Assembly: GCA_026225435.1 (NCBI GenBank)
Contig: JAMFST010000641.1
Location: 1 to 6,504 of the forward strand
Direction of reading: 5' to 3'
Source of the DNA: Labilithrix luteola
GTDB lineage: Bacteria > Myxococcota_A > Polyangia > Polyangiales > Polyangiaceae
DNA: 6,504 bases
In this document: piece after piece, positions 1-5,483 of the stretch
How positions within the stretch are numbered: the first letter of the stretch is position 1
Layout: each line of letters begins with the position of its first letter
Notes under the pieces: model-generated
The model's database searches: none
What the model saw: the letters and a program-made list of their open reading frames with translations, nothing else
What the model was told of the DNA's origin: nothing
Position numbers and translations under genes: made by a program

Positions 1-647
1 CGGTGGTCCGCCGCCTTCTCCTCACGCTCGACGCGCTGGGTTACGTCGCCGAGCAGGACGGTCGCTACTTCCTCACGCCCAAGGTCATGGAGTTCGGCTT
101 CGCCTACCTCTCGACTCTTCCGCTCCGGGAGATCGCCGAGCCGGTGCTCCAGCAGATCTCGAAGAGCTTGCACGAATCGTGTTCGGTCGCCGTGCGCGAC
201 GGCGGCGACATCGTCTACGTGGCGCGGGTCGCGGCCCAACGCATCATGAGCATCTCGCTCGCGGTCGGCACTCGCTTGCCCCTCTACTGCACGTCCCTGG
301 GACGCGCGATGCTCGCCTTCGATCAGCCCTGCGCGGTCGACCAGTACCTCGAAGGCGTGACGCTGACGCGGCGCACGGAGCACACCGTCACCTCGAAACG
401 AGCGCTGCGCGCCAAGTTGAACGAGGTGCGCGAGCGTGGCTATGCGCTGCTCGACGAGGAGCTCGAGCTGGGCGTCCGCTCGATCGCGGTTCCCATCCTC
501 GATGGCTCCGGCCGCGCCCTCGCGGCGATGAACGTCAGTGGCGACGCCCGCCGCATGTCCACCCGTGACATGGTGGCCACGGTCTTGCCCGCGTTGACCA
601 AGGGCGCCGCGGAGGTCACGCGGGGGCTCGCGCTGCAGGGTCGCTGA
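1..647 (+). CDS. IclR-family transcriptional regulator, PcaR/PobR-like (5'-truncated by window edge)
   Basis: The frame is open from the left edge; the first GTG, at base 3, is an internal valine, so the true start and most of the N-terminal winged helix-turn-helix lie outside. The visible 214 residues begin at the end of the recognition helix and wing (RRLLLTLDALGYV, then GRYFLTPKVMEFG, residues 3-32). The IclR effector-binding domain follows, with family-like stretches around residues 60-75 (CSVAVRDGGDIVYVAR), 95-105 (YCTSLGRAML) and 152-180 (EELELGVRSIAVPILDGSGRALAAMNVSG). IclR proteins of this type usually sense aromatic ring-cleavage substrates or intermediates and control the adjacent catabolic operon. 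It converges on the disrupted dioxygenase gene, overlapping its 3' end by 32 bases. By inference it regulates the aromatic operon here, perhaps through the repeats at 5473-5670. The family call is firm; the ligand is unknown. Confidence 0.9.
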   Translation, partial: VVRRLLLTLDALGYVAEQDGRYFLTPKVMEFGFAYLSTLPLREIAEPVLQQISKSLHESCSVAVRDGGDIVYVARVAAQRIMSISLAVGTRLPLYCTSLGRAMLAFDQPCAVDQYLEGVTLTRRTEHTVTSKRALRAKLNEVRERGYALLDEELELGVRSIAVPILDGSGRALAAMNVSGDARRMSTRDMVATVLPALTKGAAEVTRGLALQGR

Positions 648-857
648 CGCGTGACTCCCGCTCGAGCACGAAGGTGGAGTCGTTGGTGAAGAACGCCTTG
701 GGCTGCTTCGAGCCGTCCGGCGCGACGCCGGCCTCGTGCTGGCGATACTTCCCGATGCACGAGCTGCGCACCCCGAAGACACAGTCGGAGTCGAGGTACT
801 CGTCCCCGTCGACGAAGATGTGGGTGACCAGCGGGTCGAAACCGGCATGGTCGATGC
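616..857 (-). pseudogene. 3' part of the disrupted intradiol (hydroxyquinol-type) dioxygenase gene
   Basis: On the minus strand this encodes the C-terminal end of an intradiol dioxygenase: HAGFDPLVTHIFVDGDEYLD, then SDCVFGVRSS and a tail ending at TGA 618-616. The PLVTHIFV..D.YLDSD.VFGV pattern is the block that directly follows the RPAHIH iron-ligand motif in catechol and hydroxyquinol 1,2-dioxygenases. It has no start codon of its own. It continues in frame from the 5' part at 3808-4482 once the insertion and one copy of the 8-bp target repeat are removed: bases 849-616 supply exactly 78 codons including the stop, residues 226-302 of the ancestral protein. The last 32 bases overlap the end of the convergent IclR gene. 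No deletion or frameshift is visible in the fragment, so the insertion looks recent or the fragment has had little time to decay. Confidence 0.88.
850..857. repeat. 8-bp target-site duplication, left copy
   Basis: The bases GTCGATGC directly precede the left inverted repeat at 858. The identical 8-mer follows the outer right inverted repeat at 3808-3815. It is part of the dioxygenase coding sequence (reverse complement GCATCGAC: the end of Ser223, Ile224 and Asp225). Confidence 0.9.
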
Positions 858-880
858 GTACCTCCCCGCCGTGCCCCGTC
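858..880 (+). repeat. IS66 left terminal inverted repeat
   Basis: This 23-bp end begins GTACCTCCCC and ends GCCCCGTC. It matches the inverted inner right end (3227-3249) at 22 of 23 positions and the inverted outer right end (3785-3807) at 21 of 23. The outer edge is set by the start of similarity and by the abutting target duplication. Confidence 0.88.
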
Positions 881-916
881 ATGACAGCCTGACGCGAGCA
901 GGTTCGACTCGCGCGC

Positions 917-1276
917 ATGCGAGCGCGTGTGAGCGAGGGCGAGGTTCTTCGGCGGACGATCGCGCAGCGCGCGTTCGCGACGTCGCGATTGAGCGCGGAG
1001 CTTCGCGCCCAGGCGACGTCGTACGCGCAGCGGCGCGCGGCCGAGGGCGCCGCGCAGGTGGTGATCGCCGCGGAGCTCGGCGTCTCGACGATGAGCGTGA
1101 GCCGGTGGTTGCGCGACGCCGTCGACGAGGTGCCGAGCGCCACGATGGTGCCGGTGCAGGTGATCGCGGACGCGCCACGCGTCTCGGCCGGTCTCGCGTT
1201 GGTGACGCCGAGCGGCCTGCGCGTGGTCGGTCTCGATCTCGATGCGCTTTGCGCGCTGCTCGCGAGGCTCGGATGA
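917..1276 (+). CDS. tnpA: IS66 accessory protein TnpA (Orf1)
   Basis: A 119-residue protein in the first position of the IS66 gene set. Residues of about 44-68 (AAQVVIAAELGVSTMSVSRW) read as a helix-turn-helix of the kind seen in IS66 Orf1, which is required together with TnpB for transposition although its exact role is unclear. The C-terminal half (ATMVPVQVIAD, then a GLRVVGLDLDALCALLARL end) matches the usual IS66 TnpA ending in a hydrophobic leucine-rich helix. ATG 917 is the likely start; there is only a weak purine stretch (GCAGG) about 13 bases upstream, and the start codon lies in a short possible hairpin (CTCGC at 908-912, GCGAG at 919-923). The stop overlaps the tnpB start (ATGA, 1273-1276), so the two are translationally coupled. 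The similarity is recognised from pattern, not from a search. Confidence 0.82.
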   Translation: MRARVSEGEVLRRTIAQRAFATSRLSAELRAQATSYAQRRAAEGAAQVVIAAELGVSTMSVSRWLRDAVDEVPSATMVPVQVIADAPRVSAGLALVTPSGLRVVGLDLDALCALLARLG

Positions 1277-1647
1277 TCGGTGCCGGCCGTCGCGTGCCGG
1301 TGTACGCCCACGGCGCGCCGGTCGACATGCGCAAGTCGTTCGATACGCTGGGCGCGCTCGTGCGCGAGCACATCAAGCACGACGTGCTCGACGGCGCGCT
1401 GTACGTCTTCGTCGGCAAGGACCGCCGCCGCGCCAAGGTCCTGTACTGGGATGGCACCGGCTTGTGTGTCCTCGCCAAGCGACTCGAGAAGGGCCGGTTC
1501 GCGGCGCCGTGGGAGAAGAAGACGCCGCTGGTGCAGTGGACCACGAGCGAGCTCGCGCTCTTCCTCGAGGGCAGTGAGCTGGTCGGACGCGTCGCGCTCA
1601 GCCCTCCGGTGTGGACGCCCGCCGAGCGTCGCGTCGCCTTTCGCTGA
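1273..1647 (+). CDS. tnpB: IS66 accessory protein TnpB (Orf2)
   Basis: A 124-residue protein starting at ATG 1273, which overlaps the tnpA stop. The same frame is open further upstream, but the family start is here. It shows the hallmark IS66 Orf2 sequence: VYAHGAPVDMRKSFDTLGAL (residues 10-29, including the PVDMRKSFDTL block), LYVFVGKDRRRAKVLYWDGT (about 43-62) and GLCVLAKRLEKGRF (about 63-76). Length and content agree with full-length family members (about 115-125 residues). The protein is essential for IS66 transposition; its biochemical role is not settled. No defect is visible. It is followed by a 75-bp gap before tnpC. Confidence 0.93.
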   Translation: MIGAGRRVPVYAHGAPVDMRKSFDTLGALVREHIKHDVLDGALYVFVGKDRRRAKVLYWDGTGLCVLAKRLEKGRFAAPWEKKTPLVQWTTSELALFLEGSELVGRVALSPPVWTPAERRVAFR

Positions 1648-1700
1648 CGCGCGTCTCGATTCGATCTCACGCGCGCTTCGCGCTGGTGCCGACGCGCGCG

Positions 1701-1717
1701 CTCGTTCATAAAACGAG
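1701..1717 (+). other. Perfect 6-bp hairpin just before the tnpC start
   Basis: CTCGTT (1701-1706) and AACGAG (1712-1717) form a perfect stem around the loop CATAA. The structure lies in the 75-bp gap between tnpB and tnpC, ending 5 bases before GTG 1723, where a ribosome-binding site would be expected. It may limit translation of the transposase; no function is shown. The rest of the gap (1648-1700) is plain GC-rich sequence. Confidence 0.4.
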
Positions 1718-1722
1718 ACGTC

Positions 1723-3204
1723 GTGGTGGACCTCGAGCGCGAGCAAGATCCCGAGATTCTCCGGCAGGCCGCGCGCCTGCTCGAGGCCGAGAATCGACGC
1801 CTCATCACCCGCGTGATGGAGCTGACCACCGCGCTGCTGCAGGCCCAAGGCAAAGACCGCGCAGCCTTGCAGCTCGAGCTCCAGGAGCTGCAGGCGCAGC
1901 TCGCCAAGAAAAATAAAATGCTCTTCGGCAAGAGCTCCGAGCGCCGTGGCGACAAGAGCGACGATGCCGCCAAGGCCAAGGCGTCGCCGACAGGACACGG
2001 TCCGCGTCCGCAGCAGGAGCTTCGTCTCGTCGTCGAGGAGCACGCGCTCGACGAGGCCGACCGCGCCTGTAAAGCCTGCGGCGGCGCGCTCGAGGAGATG
2101 GGCGTCGCCGAGGAGTCCGAGGAGATCGACGTCCTCGCGCGCGAGTTCGTGCGCAAGAAGATCGTCCGCAAGAAGTACCGCTGCCGCTGTGGCTCCTGCA
2201 TCGAGACCGCGGTGCTCCCGACGCGCCTGGTGCCCGGTGGGCGCTACAGCCTCGCCTTCGCCGCCTCCGTCGCCATTGCCAAGTACGCCGACCATCTCCC
2301 GCTCGAGCGGCAGGTGCGGATCATGAAGCGTGAGGGACTCGAGGTCGAGTCCACCACCCTCTACGATCAGATCGAGCGCCTCGCCCGCGTGCTGTGGCCC
2401 GCCTACGATCGACTCGGCGCCGAGCTCCTCGACGAGCCGGTACTCTTCGTCGACGAGACGCCTTGGCCCATGCTCGGAAAAGCCGAGTCCTCCGCCAAGT
2501 GGTACGCGTGGACCATGGCGAGCGAGCGCGCCGCCTACTACGAGATCCACGACACGCGCGGACTCGACGCCGCCAAGTCGCTCCTCGCCGGCTTCAAGGG
2601 CGCCGCCGTCACCGACGGCTACGCCGTGTACGACGCGCTCGAGAAGCGACTCCCTGGAGTGCGCACGATTCAGTGCTGGGCGCACATCCGGCGGAAGTTC
2701 GTGGACTGCGAGAGCTCCTTCCCCGAAGAGACCGAGCAGATCCTCGCGCTCATCGGTGAGCTGTACAAAATCGAAGACCGCGCCCCGAAGGGTCGAGACG
2801 GTGACGCCGAGCGACAGCAACTCCGCACGACCGAGTCGCGCGTCGTGCTCGCGCGCATTCAAGCGTGGTGCGTGCAGGTGCACTGCACGCCCGGCAGCGC
2901 GCTCGCCAAGGCCATCGAGTACATGTCCCATCGCTGGTCCAAGGCGGTGCGCTTCCTCGACGATCCGCGCCTGCCGCTCGACAACAACGCCGCCGAGCGC
3001 GCCCTTCGCGGACTGGTGCTCGGGCGCAAGAATCACTACGGCTCGAAGTCACGCCGCGGCACCGAGGTCGCCGCGCTCTTCTACACCCTCATCGAGTCCG
3101 CCAAGCTCGCGGGCGTCGAGCCCGCTGCGTATCTCCAGAGCGCGGCGCGCGTTGCGCTCGACGGCGGCGAGCCGCCGCTCCCGCACGAAACCGCGCGCGC
3201 GTAG
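1723..3204 (+). CDS. tnpC: IS66 DDE transposase TnpC (Orf3)
   Basis: A 493-residue transposase, full length for the family, starting at GTG 1723 (GTG 1726 is equally possible). Domains in order are a leucine-rich coiled coil (residues about 10-62) ending in KNKMLFGKSSERR; a zinc-binding segment with Cys116, Cys119, Cys154, Cys156 and Cys159; the IS66 catalytic domain; and the IS66 C-terminal domain from about residue 440. The predicted DDE triad is Asp244 (LFVDETPWPML), Asp298 (VTDGYAVYDAL) and Glu425 (LDNNAAERALRGLVLGRKN). CWAHIRRKF at 318-326 is also typical. It catalyses cleavage and joining at the IS ends. No clear ribosome-binding site precedes it; instead a hairpin at 1701-1717 sits 5 bases before the GTG. 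Its last codons (EPPLPHETARA) recur in the remnant at 3725-3762, showing that the remnant is a second IS66 copy. Confidence 0.94.
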   Translation: MVDLEREQDPEILRQAARLLEAENRRLITRVMELTTALLQAQGKDRAALQLELQELQAQLAKKNKMLFGKSSERRGDKSDDAAKAKASPTGHGPRPQQELRLVVEEHALDEADRACKACGGALEEMGVAEESEEIDVLAREFVRKKIVRKKYRCRCGSCIETAVLPTRLVPGGRYSLAFAASVAIAKYADHLPLERQVRIMKREGLEVESTTLYDQIERLARVLWPAYDRLGAELLDEPVLFVDETPWPMLGKAESSAKWYAWTMASERAAYYEIHDTRGLDAAKSLLAGFKGAAVTDGYAVYDALEKRLPGVRTIQCWAHIRRKFVDCESSFPEETEQILALIGELYKIEDRAPKGRDGDAERQQLRTTESRVVLARIQAWCVQVHCTPGSALAKAIEYMSHRWSKAVRFLDDPRLPLDNNAAERALRGLVLGRKNHYGSKSRRGTEVAALFYTLIESAKLAGVEPAAYLQSAARVALDGGEPPLPHETARA

Positions 3205-3226
3205 CTCACGCTCGCGCGGGCGTCCC

Positions 3227-3249
3227 GACGGGGCACAGCGGGGAGGTAC
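3227..3249 (-). repeat. IS66 inner right terminal inverted repeat, apparently bypassed
   Basis: This is the right end of the intact IS, with one mismatch to the left end in 23 positions. The sequence beyond it (AGGCCCTC) is not the target duplication, so this end was not the one joined to the dioxygenase gene in the insertion that produced the present structure. Confidence 0.87.
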
Positions 3250-3525
3250 AGGCCCTCGGTCGCCAAGCTCGTGCAGCGCGCCGTTGATGTGGAGCACCGT
3301 CGATCCGCCGGCCGCGGCCAGTTGCTGCTGCGGAAGCTGACAGGCCCAGAGGTTGGTGTACTCGTCCGCGAGCGTCCCCTCACTGCCTGCGAGGATCTTC
3401 TTGTCGAGCCGGATGACGTTGTTTCCGCGGAGTTTCCACAGCGCCCACTCGACCTGGGTGCCGGTCGGCATCACGACAGTTTCGAACGGGGCATCGTCCC
3501 ACGTCTCATGATGCGCGACCGCCAT
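3250..3525 (-). pseudogene. 5' fragment of an unrecognised gene carried as passenger
   Basis: ATG 3525-3523 opens 92 codons of foreign sequence before the frame runs into the IS66 end at 3249. The visible protein begins MAVAHHETWDDAPFETVVMP, then reads GTQVEWALWKLRGNNVIRLD and ends in the HINGALHELGDRG region. It has a normal protein composition with Trp, Tyr, His and Cys, codon third positions are mostly G or C, and it contains no signal peptide or membrane segment. I do not recognise the family. The reading frame continues antisense through the IS right end into tnpC, which is not meaningful coding. The original gene was probably longer, with its 3' part lost where the IS inserted. No strong ribosome-binding site precedes the ATG, so the start could lie elsewhere. 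Confidence 0.5.
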
Positions 3526-3549
3526 GATCTTGAAGGGAGCCGGGAAGAG

Positions 3550-3724
3550 TCAAAGCCCGACGCCACAGAACTCGCCATCGGCTTTCAGCCGCTCGGCGAC
3601 GCGGAGCGAGCGTTCCTGGTTCGCTTTCCATCGCAGAGGGTTCGGCGACAGCTGCGTGAGCGGCTCGCGCATCATGTCGAACCATCGGCCGAAGGCCGCG
3701 AGGGCATCGCGCAGGCGGTCGGCG
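3550..3724 (-). pseudogene. 3' fragment of a second unrecognised gene carried as passenger
   Basis: The minus-strand frame ending at TGA 3552-3550 encodes a stretch that reads like genuine protein: LRDALAAFGRWFDMMREPL, followed by SPNPLRWKANQERSLRVAER and ending GEFCGVGL. Third codon positions are largely G or C. The start is missing; upstream, the frame continues through the antisense of the IS66 remnant into the dioxygenase 5' part. I do not recognise the family. It lies 24 bases upstream of the other passenger gene in the same direction, which suggests that the two were neighbours in an operon elsewhere before capture. Confidence 0.45.
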
Positions 3725-3807
3725 CCGAGCCGCCCCTCCCGCACGAGACCGCGCGCGCCTAGCTCGCGCTCGCGCAGGCGTCCCGACGGGGGACGGCGGG
3801 GTGGTAC
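3725..3807 (+). mobile_element. Solitary right-end remnant of a second IS66 copy
   Basis: About 83 bp aligns with 3168-3249 of the intact IS. It encodes the same transposase tail (EPPLPHETARA and a stop, TAG ending at 3762), then the same untranslated end and terminal inverted repeat. By eye, identity is roughly 85-90%, with scattered substitutions and a one- or two-base length difference near the inner edge. It is therefore a related element or an older copy, not a recent duplicate of the intact IS. Everything upstream of the last dozen transposase codons is gone. The remaining end is functional in the sense that it abuts the target duplication. Confidence 0.8.
3785..3807 (-). repeat. IS66 outer right terminal inverted repeat, the one abutting the target duplication
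   Basis: It has two mismatches to the left end in 23 positions and three to the inner right end. It directly abuts GTCGATGC at 3808-3815, so this end was used in the insertion. Confidence 0.87.
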
Positions 3808-3815
3808 GTCGATGC
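3808..3815. repeat. 8-bp target-site duplication, right copy
   Basis: The bases GTCGATGC directly follow the outer right inverted repeat that ends at 3807 and are identical to 850-857. Keeping only one of the two copies rejoins the dioxygenase reading frame exactly. Confidence 0.9.
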
Positions 3816-4482
3816 TGTAGTGGATGTGCGCCGGCCGGTACGGGTGTCGCTTGGTGGCGCGGATCATCTCGCCGACCGGCCCGTCCGTGGGAATCGGGTA
3901 GTAGAGCGGCATGATGGTCCAGTAACTGAAGCGGCCGTCGCTGTCGGTGCGGAAGATGCCGCGCAGGCGTGACTCCTCGAGCTTCCACTTGGCATCCTGC
4001 ACGTCGTAGAAGCCGTCGGCCCCGGCGTGCCACACGTCGACCACCGCATCCGCCACCGGCTTGCCGTCCGCGTCGACGACGCGGGCGCGGACGTGGAGCG
4101 GGTCGCCCACCGAGCCCTTGGCGATCTCTGCACCATGCGACGGATACTTCGGCGCGCCCGCGACGAAGAACGGGCCGAGCACCGTCTGCTCGCTGATGTC
4201 CTTCGCCCGGCTGTGGCTCTGGGCGACGATGAGCTGCGACAGGCCGAGCGTGTCCGACAGGAGGATCATCTCCTGCCGGGTGCCCGTGCTCTTGTGGCCG
4301 GTGGCGGTGAGGAACTGGATTCCTTTCATCCACTCGTCCTCGGTCAGCTTCGTCTCGCGCGCGAAGTCGTGAAGGTGCTTGGTGAGCGCCTTCATGATCT
4401 CGTGGAGCCGCGGGTCAGGAGTGTTCTCGAGGCGGCGGAAGGCCTCTGCGGTGATGGTGTTCTCGTCGAGATCAGTGGCCAT
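3808..4482 (-). pseudogene. 5' part of the disrupted intradiol dioxygenase gene (hydroxyquinol 1,2-dioxygenase-like)
   Basis: The ATG at 4482-4480 is preceded by AGGA at a suitable distance, and the gene starts 8 bases after the reductase stop, implying one operon. The 225 codons here cover the helical N-terminal dioxygenase domain (about residues 20-95, including RQEMILLSDTLGLS) and most of the catalytic beta-sandwich. Predicted Fe(III) ligands are all present: Tyr159 (in GADGFYD), Tyr195 (in IMPLYYPIP), His219 and His221 (in RPAHIH), with the conserved Arg216. HPYRPAHIH, DGPVGEM and the LLSDTLG segment resemble hydroxyquinol and chlorocatechol 1,2-dioxygenases more than CatA. The enzyme would cleave 1,2,4-trihydroxybenzene or a related catechol between its hydroxyls to a (hydroxy)muconate. 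The gene breaks right after Ser-Ile-Asp 225, four residues past the last iron ligand, where the transposed unit sits. The reconstructed protein of 302 residues matches the usual family length. Family is confident; exact substrate is not. Confidence 0.9.
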
Positions 4483-4490
4483 GATTTTTC

Positions 4491-5447
4491 CTACAGGTCG
4501 AGGACGAGGAGTGGACTCCGCGAACGCGAGCAACAGAGTGTCATCCGGTCGTTGGCGGCGTGCTCGGCGTCGGTCAGAAAGAAGTCGCGGTGGTCCGGTT
4601 CGCCCTCGAGCACGCCCGTCAGGCACGTCCCGCACACGCCCGCCTCGCACGAGAGGGGGACGGGCACGCCGCTCGCCGCGAGCGCGGCAGCGATCGACAT
4701 GTCGTGAGGGACGTCCACCGTTCGCCCGGAGCGCGCCAGCCGCACGCGGAAGCCGGTGTCACTCGCCGTGCCGCCGACGCCCGAGCTCGAGAAGTACTCC
4801 CGATGGAGAGCGTCCGGGGCCCAACCCGCTTGCCGGGCGACACCGAAGAGGAAATCGATGAATCCCGGCGGCCCGCAAACGTAGAGGTGGGTGTCCGCCA
4901 CGGGATGTTCGAGCAGGGAGGTCGCCGGGAGCCGTGCGTCCGCACCGTCGTCATCGAAGTGGGTGAACACCCGATTGGAAAACGAGGATTGCGCCAGCCG
5001 TCGGGCGAGGGCGGCGCGCGACGCCGATCGAGCGCAATAACGAAGCTCGAAGTCGGCTCCGGTCGCCGCCAGGTGCTCGGCCATCGAGGCGATGGGAGTG
5101 ATCCCGATGCCGCCGGCGAAGAGCAAGGTGCGACGGGCATCCTCGCGCAGCCGGAAGAGGTTCCGCGGTTCGCTGATGGAGATGCGATCGCCTACCTTCA
5201 CTCGCTCGTGCATCGCTCTCGAGCCGCCCCGAGACTGCGTCTCGCGCAGCACGCCGATCACATAGCGATGCCGCTCGTGCGGCCCATTGCACAGAGAATA
5301 CTGGCGCACGAGCCCCGTCGGCACCGCCACATCCACGTGGGACCCGGCCGAGAACGCGGGCAGAGGGAGGCCCTCGGGGTGGGCGAGCTCGAATACGGCG
5401 ATGCCCTCCGCATCCTCGGTGCGATCGGTGACGACGACTTCGAACAT
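4491..5447 (-). CDS. Flavin/[2Fe-2S] oxidoreductase of the phthalate dioxygenase reductase / VanB type
   Basis: A 318-residue reductase that passes electrons from NAD(P)H through flavin and a [2Fe-2S] centre to an oxygenase partner. It starts with the flavin-binding barrel (RQYSLCNGP, residues 48-56), followed by the nucleotide-binding domain (GGIGITPIASM at 112-122; CGPPGF at 191-196) and a C-terminal plant-type ferredoxin domain with Cys267, Cys272, Cys275 and, most likely, Cys305 (LSCEAGVCGTC, then LCCSRS). The motif order and length are those of phthalate dioxygenase reductase and vanillate O-demethylase reductase. ATG 5447 is chosen because it gives the family length; the frame extends to GTG 5522 but would then run through the control region, and no clear ribosome-binding site marks either. 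The stop is 8 bases before the dioxygenase start, so they share an operon. The partner oxygenase is not in this window, so the substrate is open. Confidence 0.92.
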   Translation of the reverse strand: MFEVVVTDRTEDAEGIAVFELAHPEGLPLPAFSAGSHVDVAVPTGLVRQYSLCNGPHERHRYVIGVLRETQSRGGSRAMHERVKVGDRISISEPRNLFRLREDARRTLLFAGGIGITPIASMAEHLAATGADFELRYCARSASRAALARRLAQSSFSNRVFTHFDDDGADARLPATSLLEHPVADTHLYVCGPPGFIDFLFGVARQAGWAPDALHREYFSSSGVGGTASDTGFRVRLARSGRTVDVPHDMSIAAALAASGVPVPLSCEAGVCGTCLTGVLEGEPDHRDFFLTDAEHAANDRMTLCCSRSRSPLLVLDL

Positions 5448-5472
5448 GAGAGGATCAGCGCCTGCGCGCGTT

Positions 5473-5483
5473 CGGTAACCGTC
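5473..5483 (-). promoter_or_regulatory. Operator-like repeat, copy 1 (reductase side)
   Basis: On the minus strand this reads GACGGTTACCG, an 11-base exact match to 5660-5670 in the opposite orientation. The core CGGT-T-ACCG is itself a perfect palindrome around one base. It lies 26 bases upstream of the reductase ATG. Confidence 0.5.

Larger units (their letters stand above)
858..3249 (+). mobile_element. Complete IS66-family insertion sequence (2392 bp)
   Basis: The terminal inverted repeats are 858-880 and the reverse complement of 3227-3249, agreeing at 22 of 23 positions (one C/T difference) with weaker matching for about 20 bases further inward. It carries the three-gene IS66 arrangement tnpA, tnpB, tnpC on the plus strand, all without internal stops, and its length falls in the normal IS66 range. 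The 8 bases outside its right end (AGGCCCTC, 3250-3257) do not match those outside its left end (GTCGATGC, 850-857), so this IS did not insert here by itself; it came as part of the larger unit ending at 3807. It appears capable of encoding all its own transposition proteins. Confidence 0.87.
3250..3724 (-). other. Passenger DNA between the intact IS66 and the solitary right end
   Basis: About 475 bp with no resemblance to IS66 or to the dioxygenase. Its left edge is exact (it abuts the inverted repeat at 3249); its right edge is approximate, because the start of IS66 homology in the remnant is judged by eye at about 3720-3727. It holds, on the minus strand, the last part of one gene (stop at 3552-3550) and, after a 24-base gap, the first part of another (ATG 3525). 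The two fragments are in operon-like order and both are cut by IS DNA. This is what is expected of chromosomal DNA captured between two IS copies at a former location. Confidence 0.7.
858..3807. mobile_element. 2950-bp IS66-type transposed unit: complete IS66 + passenger DNA + solitary right end
   Basis: The outer edges are inverted repeats: 858-880 and the reverse complement of 3785-3807 agree at 21 of 23 positions, both starting GTACC and ending CCCCGTC. Directly outside lies the same 8-mer, GTCGATGC, on both sides (850-857 and 3808-3815); 8-bp target duplications are characteristic of the IS66 family. The unit interrupts the dioxygenase gene in its codons for residues 223-225. Inside are, in order, a complete IS66 element, about 475 bp of unrelated DNA with two gene fragments, and an 83-bp remnant of a second IS66 right end. 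The structure is that of a compound or transporter-type IS that carried passenger DNA as a single transposing block, because only the outermost ends are flanked by matching target repeats. Confidence 0.85.
3550..4482 (-). other. Read-through ORF: truncated dioxygenase fused to an IS-derived and passenger tail
   Basis: Because the frame stays open across the inserted right end, the present gene would be translated as a 310-residue chimera. It has 225 dioxygenase residues, about 28 residues antisense to the IS66 remnant (VPPRRPPSGRLRERELGARG and on), and about 57 residues of the passenger gene tail to TGA 3552-3550. It keeps all four predicted iron ligands but lacks the C-terminal strands (the residues after Asp225) that complete the intradiol fold, so activity is doubtful. 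Confidence 0.5.

Noticed and set aside
908..923. Short hairpin around the tnpA start codon (CTCGC/GCGAG)
   Set aside because: Five-base GC-rich stems are expected by chance in this composition; too weak to list as a separate regulatory feature.
736..1272. Upstream extension of the tnpB frame
   Set aside because: The frame is open but the extension is arginine-rich shadow sequence crossing the dioxygenase fragment and tnpA. The family start is ATG 1273.
858..3036. Very long minus-strand open frame (806 codons when taken from 3036 to 616) through the IS66 element
   Set aside because: It is the antisense of tnpC, tnpB and tnpA in GC-rich DNA. Only its last part (below 858) is real coding, the dioxygenase C-terminus.
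3250..3257. Possible second target duplication next to the intact IS right end
   Set aside because: AGGCCCTC does not match GTCGATGC at 850-857, so there is no duplication around the intact IS alone.
3271..3762. Plus-strand 163-codon frame over the passenger DNA, ending in the transposase tail
   Set aside because: Only the end (EPPLPHETARA) is genuine IS66 coding. The rest is antisense to minus-strand frames that have better protein-like composition.
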